Positions 27,660 to 36,534 of a stretch of DNA of 64,000 nucleotides are shown here, piece by piece. Source of the DNA: Catenovulum maritimum (GTDB lineage: Bacteria; Pseudomonadota; Gammaproteobacteria; Enterobacterales; Alteromonadaceae); assembly GCF_001050375.1 (NCBI RefSeq), contig NZ_KQ130484.1:209357-273356 (forward strand). Direction: 5' to 3'. Both the position numbers and the translations under genes were made by a program. The first letter of the stretch is position 1. Each line of letters begins with the position of its first letter. The notes under the pieces were generated by a model. That model saw nothing but the letters and a program-made list of their open reading frames with translations. It made no database searches and had not been told where the DNA came from.

Positions 27660-28259
27660 ATGAGTGAATCTCAACCTATCGTCACCATTTCTGAAACAGC
27701 CCAGTCGCATTTTGCCAAATTATTAGAAGGGCAAGCAGAAGGTACACAAATCCGCGTTTTTGTTGTTAATCCAGGCACACCTAATGCAGAGTGTGGTGTT
27801 TCATATTGTCCACCAGATGCAGTAGAAGAAAAAGATATTAAGATCCCATTTAATGGTTTTGATGCGGTCGTTGATCAAGATAGTGCACCTTTTTTAGAAG
27901 AGGCGGTCATTGATTTTGTAACTGATCAAATGGGTTCTCAATTAACTTTAAAAGCGCCAAACGCGAAAATGCGCAAAGTAAGTGATGATGCAGATTTAAT
28001 TGAACGAGTTGAATATGCAATTGTTAGTCAAGTTAACCCACAACTCGCGAGTCATGGCGGTAAAGTAACATTAACTGAAATTACTGAAGATGGTGTTGCT
28101 ATCCTTCAATTTGGTGGTGGTTGTAATGGTTGCTCTATGGTTGATGTTACTCTAAAAGAGGGAATTGAAAAGCAATTATTAGAACAGTTCCCAGGTGAGT
28201 TAACTGGGGTTAAAGATGCAACTGAACACCAAGCTGGTGATCACTCTTACTATTCTTAA
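27660..28259 (+). CDS. nfuA: Fe-S biogenesis protein NfuA
   Basis: Iron-sulfur cluster carrier that protects or delivers 4Fe-4S clusters under stress. The 199 residues comprise a degenerate A-type domain (about 1-100), which in this protein family lacks the full set of A-type cysteines, and a C-terminal Nfu domain with the cluster-binding CxxC (Cys155, Cys158) in [18 protein letters not shown]. coli NfuA has 191 residues. An IscR-like operator lies just upstream. Two small genes follow on the same strand. Confidence 0.95.
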   Translation: MSESQPIVTISETAQSHFAKLLEGQAEGTQIRVFVVNPGTPNAECGVSYCPPDAVEEKDIKIPFNGFDAVVDQDSAPFLEEAVIDFVTDQMGSQLTLKAPNAKMRKVSDDADLIERVEYAIVSQVNPQLASHGGKVTLTEITEDGVAILQFGGGCNGCSMVDVTLKEGIEKQLLEQFPGELTGVKDATEHQAGDHSYYS

Positions 28260-28274
28260 TAAAATTAGTTAAAT

Positions 28275-28550
28275 ATGTATAAAAGGTGGCAACTTTGGAT
28301 TATTCGCTTAGGTAGTGAACCAGATAAAAGTTGGCGTCGATTTTTTATCGGTCTAGTTGCATTTTGGATTGCAGCTGGACTGACTTGGTTTTCTGTCGAT
28401 TATCAGGTGTTCTGGTTTTATTTGAGCATTATTCTGCTTATCCCTAGTTTTCTCTACGCTGTTTATGGATATATAGGCATATTCTCTAATCGTTTTGGCC
28501 GATTAATAGAACAAAGTGAAAAATATAATAAAACGTTCAGTAAAGATTGA
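28275..28550 (+). CDS. Small two-helix membrane protein, unknown
   Basis: 91 residues with a positively charged N-terminus (RWQLWIIRLGSEPDKSWRR) and two hydrophobic segments, about 24-42 and 48-70, ending in a polar tail. It starts 15 nt after nfuA and is followed 11 nt later by a polysaccharide deacetylase gene, so the three are likely co-transcribed. I do not recognise a named family. Confidence 0.75.
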   Translation: MYKRWQLWIIRLGSEPDKSWRRFFIGLVAFWIAAGLTWFSVDYQVFWFYLSIILLIPSFLYAVYGYIGIFSNRFGRLIEQSEKYNKTFSKD

Positions 28551-28561
28551 GTTGATGTTTT

Positions 28562-29662
28562 ATGACAAACGCTAAAAATTATTCATTTCTAAAACGCATC
28601 ACAACTTGGTTCACCTACTTTATTTCTCTTATCACTATGGGCCCGTTAAATTTAGCGGCTGAATCTTTTGATTCTTCGGCTAACCAGCTAGTGATTTTGC
28701 AATATCATCATGTAGATCCCAAAACGCCTGATAGTACCAGTATTTCGCCGCAACAATTTTTAATTCATATGGAGCACCTTGCTACAAATGGCTACCAAAT
28801 TGTTCGGTTAGAACAGGCCATAGATAAAATTAAACGCGGAATTGCGTTAGCTGATAAATCAGTCGCTATCACCTTTGATGATGGCTATAAAAACTTAGCT
28901 AGGTTTGCTTTACCTGAATTACAAAAAAGGAAATGGCCTGCAACTATATTTATTAATCCTGGTTTGCTTGAAAAGCATTCAAGTCATTATTTAAGTTGGG
29001 ACGAATTAAAGCATTGGTCTTTACAGGGGATGACAATCGCTAATCATGGTTGGCAGCATGATTATTGGATTAGAAGAGAGGCTGGCTATAGTGCTAAAGA
29101 ATGGCAGCAAAAAATTAAGACCTCAATCTTAGAGACTGAAAAGAGTATTAAACAACAAATTGGTGTGAGTCATAAATTGGTGGCTTACCCATATGGAGAA
29201 TATGACACTTGGCTGCAGTCTTGGTTAATCGATAATCAGTTTATCAGCTTTGGTCAACAAAGCGGGGTGGTTGCTAGTTATTCTGACTTTTCTGCTTTAC
29301 CTAGATACCCTGCTTCTGGCGTGTATGCTGATATATCGACGTTAAAGCAAAAGTTAAACACCTTTGCTTTGCCTATAGACTATCAAAAATTACCTAGCCC
29401 TTTGGCTATGACTGAAAACCCTCCTCAGTTACATCTATCCTGGTTAAATGAAAGTTTTGCTGTTGATACTCGGTTCGCATGTTACGTTTCAGGGCAGGGG
29501 AAAGCTGAGATTCTAGCTGAAGTTAAAAGGGTTAAGATTCAAGCACAAAAACCGTTAAATCTAGGTCGCTCAAGATATAACTGCACTTTGCCTGTAAAAG
29601 GAAAACCTAATTATTATTACTGGTTTTCTCAACCTTGGTTAAGCTTAGAAAGTCTCGATTAA
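28562..29662 (+). CDS. Polysaccharide deacetylase family protein
   Basis: 366 residues. An N-terminal hydrophobic stretch (about 13-32) is a signal peptide or anchor, then a NodB-homology domain with TFDDGY (metal/base Asp106-Asp107), the metal-binding NHGWQHDY (His-x3-His) and VAYPYGEYD. Family members remove N- or O-acetyl groups from chitin, peptidoglycan, PNAG or xylan; the YHHVDPxxxxxxxISPQQFxxHMEHL start resembles PgaB-type N-terminal domains, but PNAG genes are absent. The C-terminal 90 residues are a separate unrecognised segment. The target polymer is unknown. Confidence 0.85.
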   Translation: MTNAKNYSFLKRITTWFTYFISLITMGPLNLAAESFDSSANQLVILQYHHVDPKTPDSTSISPQQFLIHMEHLATNGYQIVRLEQAIDKIKRGIALADKSVAITFDDGYKNLARFALPELQKRKWPATIFINPGLLEKHSSHYLSWDELKHWSLQGMTIANHGWQHDYWIRREAGYSAKEWQQKIKTSILETEKSIKQQIGVSHKLVAYPYGEYDTWLQSWLIDNQFISFGQQSGVVASYSDFSALPRYPASGVYADISTLKQKLNTFALPIDYQKLPSPLAMTENPPQLHLSWLNESFAVDTRFACYVSGQGKAEILAEVKRVKIQAQKPLNLGRSRYNCTLPVKGKPNYYYWFSQPWLSLESLD

Positions 29663-29693
29663 TTTGTATTCTTGCTTGAGTAGCTTGTTTAAT

Positions 29694-30671
29694 TTATTGC
29701 TCTGCTTGAGCTAAAGGTACATATTCAACTTTATAGTTTTTATCTTCGATAAATCGTTCATTTTCTGCCGCAATACTAGCTGCTTGCAGTACTGCTGGGC
29801 CTGTCGGTTCCATTAAAACGTAAAAGTTACCTTCTATTTCTAGGTATTTATCCGCTTGAGTGTAGGGGATTTGTAGGCCTACTAAAGCATGTTCCGGTAA
29901 ATAGATAATAATAATCCCCATATGCGGGTAAAGTGCGCGCATGACACTGGCAAATAAAGTGCTTTTACTATCGCAGTCGCCTTGATTCTCAAGAATTAGT
30001 TTATTTGGGGGAACAAAACCACTGCCTTGTGAGGTTAAACGGTTTTCTAATGTTGAATAAGGAATGGTCTGAATCCAGCCTAAAAAGTAGTTGACGACAT
30101 CTCGGGTTGCTAAGCTGCCAAAGTTTTTTTGCGCATTTTTTATTAAGCTTTGAACTATAGGTGTAGATTCGGATGCGATTCTGACATGGTCGGGTTTTAC
30201 AAATAATACACCTGTGCTGTCTGTGTAATGGTTGTAGTAATTATCAGTTAAATATTTTTCTTGAGCTAAAGCTTGTTGTTTGAGCAATTCATTAATCGCA
30301 GTTTGTCTTTCTTCATTATTATCACTTAGTACCTGGAAGCTCACATTTGCGGTATTTTTGTTGACGATAATCTTTGTTTGTCTTGTTTTTAATTTAGCGG
30401 CTGTTCGCTTTAAAGCTATATATACGTTTCGTTTTGCAACCTTAGGCCGATAGGTTTTCATTGTTCTAAATAATTCGAACAGGTATTCATGCTCAACATT
30501 AAAGTTCAATGTTTGCTGCTTTTCTTGGTGATCTAACCAGTTATAAAAAAATTGGCTATAGCCTTTTTGTTTTGTCATTTCAAACTGTAACTGCTTCGCG
30601 TTTGAAGCGAAAGGCAGGGCAACTAATAACAGAATTAGATGCAAATGTGATTTTTTTAGCACTATTTTCAA
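29694..30671 (-). CDS. Periplasmic transglutaminase-like cysteine protein
   Basis: About 325 residues with a signal peptide (LILLLVALPFASNA). The C-terminal part has a transglutaminase/papain-like core: the cysteine in GDCDSKSTLFASVM, the histidine in LPEHALVGL and an acidic residue in YLEIEGNFYVLMEPTGPA. The N-terminal 150 residues are helical and basic. Such domains may act as cysteine peptidases or amidases on envelope proteins; the substrate is unknown. The start is a TTG at 30671 or the GTG at 30662, neither with a good ribosome site. It is divergent from the histidine-kinase-like gene. Confidence 0.7.
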   Translation of the reverse strand: MKIVLKKSHLHLILLLVALPFASNAKQLQFEMTKQKGYSQFFYNWLDHQEKQQTLNFNVEHEYLFELFRTMKTYRPKVAKRNVYIALKRTAAKLKTRQTKIIVNKNTANVSFQVLSDNNEERQTAINELLKQQALAQEKYLTDNYYNHYTDSTGVLFVKPDHVRIASESTPIVQSLIKNAQKNFGSLATRDVVNYFLGWIQTIPYSTLENRLTSQGSGFVPPNKLILENQGDCDSKSTLFASVMRALYPHMGIIIIYLPEHALVGLQIPYTQADKYLEIEGNFYVLMEPTGPAVLQAASIAAENERFIEDKNYKVEYVPLAQAEQ

Positions 30672-30733
30672 TTCTCAGTTTACAGATCTTAGATCTTATC
30701 AAATACTGATTAAACACAAGCTAAGTTTAATCG

Positions 30734-33616
30734 TTGGGACAAATTTTGCCAGACAGGATATCACAGCCAGAAATTGCTCAGTTACAGTACATAAGAAAAG
30801 TACTTAAAAAACAAGTTAAACTCGCCGCGTTTAATGACGAGCTCGCTTGTCTTGTCGGCGATTGGCTTAGCGTAGAAATGATAGAAATCAGCTTGGATAA
30901 GCTAGACAGGGTTAAATCAGAAGCACTGGATTCGTTTTGTTTATTAAGCAAAGGGGTCTGGTACTACAATATACAATTAGAAGATGAGCAAGTTCTTCGC
31001 ATTGTGAGTGAAATTAAAAAAGTCAATCAAGCCAAATTTACGCTGCTTGAAATACTATTTTCAGAACTATCAGAATTTGTTAACCAACTTTTACCCAAGA
31101 AAACATCCCAACGACGCAATAGTTTACTTAATGCGGTTGAATACTCGCCTAACCCAATTGCTTTGCTTGACGATGATGGCTTTCCACGAGTCAGTAATGC
31201 CGCATGGAAGTTAACTCTAGGTGACTTTGGTCAAGATTCAATTTTAACTAACGAACTATTTATTGAGCACGAAAGTATAAGTAAAACTTTCACCAATATC
31301 CGAACGGGTATGCAAGACTATGCATCTATGCAAGTTAGTCTTATTTCAGATAAAGGTACGGAGCAATGGTATTACTTAACGGCTAATGCTGTAACAGATG
31401 TGAATCAAATCTCGCGGCCAATAGCGATGCAATTAACCGATATCACGCATTTAAAGCGAAGCGAATTTTTACTGAAAAATAGGAGTGAAGAGTTAAAAAT
31501 TGAGCGAGAAAGGTTAAACGCGATTTTAGATAACTCCCCAGATATGATTTATTTTAAAGACTATGAGCAGAAACTGGGTTCATATCTAAACGTAAATAAA
31601 GCATTTTTATCTTGGTTAAATATTAGTAGCCAAATCACGGGGCAAACAGATTTTGAAATTTACACGCAAGCTGTCGCAAATCAGTTGCAACAAATTGATA
31701 CGGAAGTGATTGCTACAGGTGAGCAAGCCAATATGACTCATTGGGTAGAGCTACTCAATGGGCGCAAAGCTTTACTTGTTACCCATTTATCTGCATTTTA
31801 CGATAAATCAGGTAAAGCAGTTGGTATTTTAGCCGTTTCGCGTGATGTTACAGAAGCCAAGCAACATGAAGAAGTATATAAATTATTACATGATAGTGCT
31901 TCTAGTGCATTAATCATGAGTAACGATAATGGCATAGTCAATTGTAATTCTGCTGCTTTAAATATTTTTAATACGAATCGGAAAGAGGCCTTACAAGGAA
32001 AAACCTTACTTGATTTTTCACCTGTTAAGCAACCAGATGGACAAGCTTCAGAAGCTAAATATAAGTTAATGCACAATTTAGCTAAGCTAAGGGGCCAGCA
32101 TAAGTTTGATTGGTGTCTACACGATTCAGAGCCTAAAACTATTGAGGTGAGTTTAAGTGTTATCTCAATTCATGGAAATGAAACGTTACTTTTTACCATG
32201 CATGATGTTTCCGAGCGCAAACATCAAGAGCGCATATTAAGAGAAGAAAAAAAGCAAGCTGAAGTGGCCAGTGCAAAAAGAAATGAATTCATCAGCACGA
32301 TAAATAATGAAATTAGAACTACATTAAATTCAGTAATAGGTCTGACGCAAACCAATCTAATTGCGACAAATGTTGAACCTGCAGAGGTAATTCAGTCGAT
32401 CAACCACTCTGCCCAGTCTTTGCTACTACTGGTAAATGATGTTTTAGATTATTCTAAAATAGAAAGTGGGGAGTTAACGCTGACATTTGAAACTTTTGAT
32501 TTGCAGCAGCTGTTAGCTGATTTATCTCAAATGTTTACGCCACTCGCCAGGGATAAATTTTTGCCCTTAGAATTTAATATATCTCCTTACATACCTAGAT
32601 TTGTGACGGGGGATTTAATCCGAATAAAGCAGATATGTATAAATTTATTAAGCAATGCGATTAAATTTACCACTAAAGGTCAGGTTATATTCAGCTTATC
32701 TGTAGAGTTTTCAGAGCAAGGAGAGGCTCTACTTATTGGCCAAGTGAAAGATACAGGTAAGGGCATAGCCACCGAAGAATTAAAACAAATCTTTGATGAG
32801 CATTTAATTACTTCAACTCGGGCTTCAAATGTTTCTGGTTTAGGGTTAGCCATTACCAATAAGCTATGCAATATGATGAATGGCAGCTTAAATGCTAAAA
32901 GTGAATTAAGAAAAGGTAGCGAATTTAACTTTCAGGTCGAAATACAATTTAATTCAGAGTATCTGGCTGAAGAGAATATAAACTTTGAAGCTATACATGT
33001 GTTGATTATTAACGCTTCGGCAGAAGGTTCTATTTTTCAGTTTTTAACGTCGAAAGAGGTTCGGTATAAAGTTTTAGATTACTTGCCGGAAAACTTAGCT
33101 GGCTATGATGCCTTATTTATATTTGATCCTAGCCTACTTCAGCAGGACTTCGATGCTGCAAGTTTAGCTATTCCAAACTTCTGGTTTGCCTATCAAGATG
33201 AACATGAATATCTCTTGTCTCATTTTGCCATAGCGGACTTTCAAATTGTTTCTTGCCCTATTATTCATTTCGAGTTGCTGGACCTACTCAAATTAGTGAT
33301 TGGCCAAGTCATGCCGGTTGATTTGAAAGAGTTTTCATCCATGGCTTATCAAGAAAATAGCGTGAGTAAGTCAAATAAGGTGGAATCTAGTTCTGATAAG
33401 GCTTGCAACTCTGTCTCTCTTCATAAACAATTAAACATAATTAAAAATGCTGTGATAAATAATGAATTTATTGAAGACAGCCAAAGAATTAAATTAGGCC
33501 AAGTTATTGAACCTGATGTTAAAAAACTGGTTGAACAACTAAATAATGCATTAGACGAATTTAACTATGATGAAGCAACTAAGTACGTTGCAAAGATTGA
33601 ATCTGTGGTTAAGTAA
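30734..33616 (+). CDS. PAS-containing histidine-kinase-like protein lacking the phospho-acceptor His
   Basis: About 960 residues, no membrane segments seen. Order: an N-terminal alpha-helical domain (1-130), three PAS-like domains (about 130-240, 255-375, 380-500), a HisKA-like dimerisation region, a HATPase_c domain and a receiver-like domain. In HisKA the canonical SHEIRTPLN reads NNEIRTTLN, with Asn525 at the phosphorylated His position. The ATP-binding boxes look intact (INLLSNAIKFT, VKDTGKGI, GLGLAI). The receiver part has lost the acidic pair (VLIINAS, 756-762) but keeps an Asp798 in FIFDPSLL. It starts at TTG 30734 or 30746; the start is unclear. It heads the signalling locus. Confidence 0.82.
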   Translation: MGQILPDRISQPEIAQLQYIRKVLKKQVKLAAFNDELACLVGDWLSVEMIEISLDKLDRVKSEALDSFCLLSKGVWYYNIQLEDEQVLRIVSEIKKVNQAKFTLLEILFSELSEFVNQLLPKKTSQRRNSLLNAVEYSPNPIALLDDDGFPRVSNAAWKLTLGDFGQDSILTNELFIEHESISKTFTNIRTGMQDYASMQVSLISDKGTEQWYYLTANAVTDVNQISRPIAMQLTDITHLKRSEFLLKNRSEELKIERERLNAILDNSPDMIYFKDYEQKLGSYLNVNKAFLSWLNISSQITGQTDFEIYTQAVANQLQQIDTEVIATGEQANMTHWVELLNGRKALLVTHLSAFYDKSGKAVGILAVSRDVTEAKQHEEVYKLLHDSASSALIMSNDNGIVNCNSAALNIFNTNRKEALQGKTLLDFSPVKQPDGQASEAKYKLMHNLAKLRGQHKFDWCLHDSEPKTIEVSLSVISIHGNETLLFTMHDVSERKHQERILREEKKQAEVASAKRNEFISTINNEIRTTLNSVIGLTQTNLIATNVEPAEVIQSINHSAQSLLLLVNDVLDYSKIESGELTLTFETFDLQQLLADLSQMFTPLARDKFLPLEFNISPYIPRFVTGDLIRIKQICINLLSNAIKFTTKGQVIFSLSVEFSEQGEALLIGQVKDTGKGIATEELKQIFDEHLITSTRASNVSGLGLAITNKLCNMMNGSLNAKSELRKGSEFNFQVEIQFNSEYLAEENINFEAIHVLIINASAEGSIFQFLTSKEVRYKVLDYLPENLAGYDALFIFDPSLLQQDFDAASLAIPNFWFAYQDEHEYLLSHFAIADFQIVSCPIIHFELLDLLKLVIGQVMPVDLKEFSSMAYQENSVSKSNKVESSSDKACNSVSLHKQLNIIKNAVINNEFIEDSQRIKLGQVIEPDVKKLVEQLNNALDEFNYDEATKYVAKIESVVK

Positions 33617-33643
33617 GCGGCAAGCTGAATTTTGGGAGATAAA

Positions 33644-35002
33644 ATGAGCGGTCGATTGTTAAAAAAATTAAAATGCTTAGCTGTTTTAAGTACTTGCCTC
33701 TTGATTAACGGTAAGGGTTTCGCAAGCGAAATGCCAAGTGAGCTGGAAAAACTCAAAGTATTAATTGAAAATAATGATACTCAAGCCAGTTTCGAATTAG
33801 CAGAGCGTTTGTTTGACGAGTATGCAGGCGAAGCTGAATTTGATTATATGTATGCAATTTCTGCCCGTAAGGTCGGAAAACACCAACATGCTATTTTCGC
33901 ATTTGAACGGGCAATACTTGCGCAACCTAATAATGTTAAATTTCGCTTTGGCTTAGCGATTGCTTATTTCGAGCTAGATAACTTTGCGGCTGCAAAATCA
34001 GAGCTTAAGCAAATCCTTGCATTAAACCCTTCTAAGTCAGTTGTTCAAAAAGTTGAACAATATCTGGATTATATGGATGGCAAGATAAAATCGACTCAAA
34101 CCCGCCTATTAGCCAGTATTAAATATGGTTTAATGTATGATTCTAATGTCACATCTGGCGTTGAAAACGCTTTAATTCCGAGTTTATTTTCGGCAGCGGA
34201 CTCTTTTGTTGTTGAATCCGATTTAGGTCAAAAATTAAATGCCAATTTAATTTATCAAAAACCTTTAACTAAACTATCAAGTTATTCGCTAAGTGCTGGG
34301 TATGGCACAACTCGGTATCAAGATTTGAGTGATTTAAATAAGTCAAATCTTGATTTGGTTATAGGCTACCAACATCAAGTGGAACAGCTAAATTATAAAC
34401 TAAATGGTTTTTATCAAAAATTTTGGTTTGGTGGTGATTCATACCATGATGTTTTAGCTTTAATCGCTAGTCTAGACTGGAAACAGGACAATCAGCAGAC
34501 TTATACGCTAAATTCGAGTTATGCCCAAATTGATAATAAGCAAAATAATGACCAAGATATTAATAATTTTTCATTAGGTTTGAGCTATAAATATAGACTT
34601 GACCAACACTTATTTTCTGTTGGACTAACTCATGCGCAAGACAAAGTCGACACTCTGACCAATGCATCACAAAAGTACCAAAGAAAAATGAATGCTTTTC
34701 AATTAAGCTGGTTAATGCTTATTAGCGATTGGGGGCGGGTGTCAGCCAGCTATCAGAAGCAAAAAGCGAATCATGATTATTTAGATGTGACAACACGTAA
34801 TCCAGCTAGTTTATCCGCGTTGTTATTTAGTCAAATTAGAGAAGACGATACAGACAATATAAAAGTTAATTTTGACTATACTCTTAATAAGAGCTGGCAA
34901 TGGCAAACTCAACTCAAGCTTGTCACTAAAGACAGTAATCATTTCTTCTATAGTTATGATCGCAACCAATTTACGACTAGTGTCAAATATAACTTCAATT
35001 AG
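33644..35002 (+). CDS. TPR/beta-barrel outer-membrane protein, Slam-like (DUF560)
   Basis: 452 residues with a signal peptide (ending near GKGFA), a tetratricopeptide region (about 30-150, for example AIFAFERAILAQPNNVKFRFGLAIAYFE), then alternating aromatic/polar strands to the end (SIKYGLMYDSNVTSG, LSAGYGTTRYQDL, FSLGLSYKYRL, TTSVKYNFN). TPR plus C-terminal barrel is the layout of Slam proteins, which move TbpB-type lipoproteins or soluble proteins across the outer membrane (type XI secretion). ATG 33644 has GGGAGA five nt upstream. The adjacent FecR protein is the likely client. The homology call is by eye. Confidence 0.65.
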   Translation: MSGRLLKKLKCLAVLSTCLLINGKGFASEMPSELEKLKVLIENNDTQASFELAERLFDEYAGEAEFDYMYAISARKVGKHQHAIFAFERAILAQPNNVKFRFGLAIAYFELDNFAAAKSELKQILALNPSKSVVQKVEQYLDYMDGKIKSTQTRLLASIKYGLMYDSNVTSGVENALIPSLFSAADSFVVESDLGQKLNANLIYQKPLTKLSSYSLSAGYGTTRYQDLSDLNKSNLDLVIGYQHQVEQLNYKLNGFYQKFWFGGDSYHDVLALIASLDWKQDNQQTYTLNSSYAQIDNKQNNDQDINNFSLGLSYKYRLDQHLFSVGLTHAQDKVDTLTNASQKYQRKMNAFQLSWLMLISDWGRVSASYQKQKANHDYLDVTTRNPASLSALLFSQIREDDTDNIKVNFDYTLNKSWQWQTQLKLVTKDSNHFFYSYDRNQFTTSVKYNFN

Positions 35003-35011
35003 GATAGTGTT

Positions 35012-36262
35012 ATGAAGCGTTTAAAATGTAATCTAGCTAGCCTATGTACACTTTCAGCTATCTTATTTTCATCTTTTAATTCTTTTGCACAAGATACAGC
35101 GGGCAAAACGATTATTGCTAAAGGCACAGTTGTCGCTTCTTCTTCAATCGATAGTGAGAGAAAGCTTAAGCGACGTTCGCCAGTTTATAAGATTGATACA
35201 GTGATGACAGGTGAAAACAGTCGAGCTCAATTTAAAATGATGGATGGCGGCTTATTAGCTTTACAAGCCAATACTCAACTAAAAATAGCAACCTATAAAT
35301 ACGACCCAGAGACGGATGAAGGCTCAGCTGTTATGGAGCTTATTTCAGGTGGTATAAGAACTGTTAGTGGAAAAATTAAAAATAAAAACGGTAGTTATAA
35401 ACTAAATACGCCTGTTGGCAGTATTGGTATTCGGGGTACGCATTTTGAAGTGGAAATTGTGGAGGGTGACGTATTTTTAGCCGTTTGGGACGGTGCTATA
35501 GACATCACAACCGATACCGGGATAGAAACAAGTGTATTTTCATTGGGCGATAATGAAGGGTTTAGTTTTGCCAGAATTGACACCAGTGGCGATGTTGAAG
35601 GTTTAGTTAGCCCTCCTCAAGTTTTTGAAGATGGCCATTCAAATAGTGTTAATCGGAAACAATCTCCAGCTGCCGTAGGAACTGAAAATACAGAACAAGA
35701 AAATGCAGAGGTTGAAGTAGAACAAACAGAGAGCCTAGAATCAAATAACCTAGCTCAACCTCAAGTTGCTAGTACGAGTAACGAAGAGGCTGATGATAAC
35801 CTAGCCAGTGTTGCTGAGATTGAGTTAGCTGAGTTACCGGAAAAAGTCGCGGCAATAGAAATTATCACAGAAGCAGTTAATCCAATAGCGGATAGAGTTG
35901 GTACGGCTGTGTTTGACCAGCTTTCTATTAGCAGTTCTACTGATAATATCCTAGAGTCTAGTATGGTGATGGACATTAACTTTGATAACAATACTGTCGA
36001 TAATGGTGAGTTAGTTATTAAAGATGAAGGTGGAGAATGGCATGCGGCCTTTAATGGCACAATTAAAGAGGCGAGTTTAGATATAGGCGTTAATTTTGCT
36101 TCCTATAATGATATTGAAGCTGAAGGCGGAATATCTGGGCAGTTTGATAGTGCCGTGAGTGTCTTAGGACAAATAGAATTAAGTCAGATAGAAACAGAAA
36201 CTGCTGGCGAGATAGAAACTATTTCAGCGCAATACAGGCTCGGCGAATCGCTTGAGCAGTAA
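35012..36262 (+). CDS. Secreted FecR-domain protein with TbpB-like C-terminal barrel
   Basis: 416 residues: a signal peptide ending at SFA, a FecR domain (about 60-175; RAQFKMMDGGLLALQANTQLKI, KLNTPVGSIGIRGTHFEV, VWDGAID), an acidic low-complexity linker (about 205-290) and a C-terminal beta-rich domain (about 300-416) with INFDNNTVDNGELVI, WHAAFNGTI, GGISGQFDSAVSVLGQIEL. The last part resembles the eight-stranded barrel handle of Slam/type XI clients (xDFxxxTVxxG...G.F.G..A...G). It is not the usual membrane-spanning anti-sigma FecR, and no sigma factor is adjacent. It starts nine nt after the Slam-like gene. Confidence 0.72.
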   Translation: MKRLKCNLASLCTLSAILFSSFNSFAQDTAGKTIIAKGTVVASSSIDSERKLKRRSPVYKIDTVMTGENSRAQFKMMDGGLLALQANTQLKIATYKYDPETDEGSAVMELISGGIRTVSGKIKNKNGSYKLNTPVGSIGIRGTHFEVEIVEGDVFLAVWDGAIDITTDTGIETSVFSLGDNEGFSFARIDTSGDVEGLVSPPQVFEDGHSNSVNRKQSPAAVGTENTEQENAEVEVEQTESLESNNLAQPQVASTSNEEADDNLASVAEIELAELPEKVAAIEIITEAVNPIADRVGTAVFDQLSISSSTDNILESSMVMDINFDNNTVDNGELVIKDEGGEWHAAFNGTIKEASLDIGVNFASYNDIEAEGGISGQFDSAVSVLGQIELSQIETETAGEIETISAQYRLGESLEQ

Positions 36263-36267
36263 CGCCG

Positions 36268-36305
36268 AAGTTTGAATTATGTGTGCTAGTTCAAGCTTAT
36301 AAATT
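36268..36305 (+). terminator. Possible weak terminator after the FecR gene
   Basis: AAGTTTGAA (36268-36276) and TTCAAGCTT (36290-36298) can form a 9-bp stem with one G-U pair, followed by an A/T-rich run. The next gene starts 272 nt after the FecR stop, so the locus may be two transcription units. I saw no other feature in the remaining gap. Confidence 0.35.
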
Positions 36306-36534
36306 TTATTCTTTCTGGGTAGTCGTGGATGCGGTTATCTAGTTTTGCTTCTGGTATATTAGAATGCATGTTTTTTGTTCAAAATAAATAGATATAGAGC
36401 CTTTATCAAAGAACAAATCACTGAAATAAATGGATCATTTAAGTGTTTTTTACTTTAATCAGGTTTACACTTAGCTTTGAAAAGAACGTTTATAGCTCGA
36501 TTTGTAAACGCTCCGCAATAGAAAAGGTATTTTA

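Noticed and set aside
35012..36262. FecR as part of a FecI/FecR/FecA iron-signalling system
   Set aside because: No ECF sigma factor or TonB receptor is adjacent, and the protein has a signal peptide and no inner-membrane anti-sigma layout; the only TonB receptor is 19 kb away.
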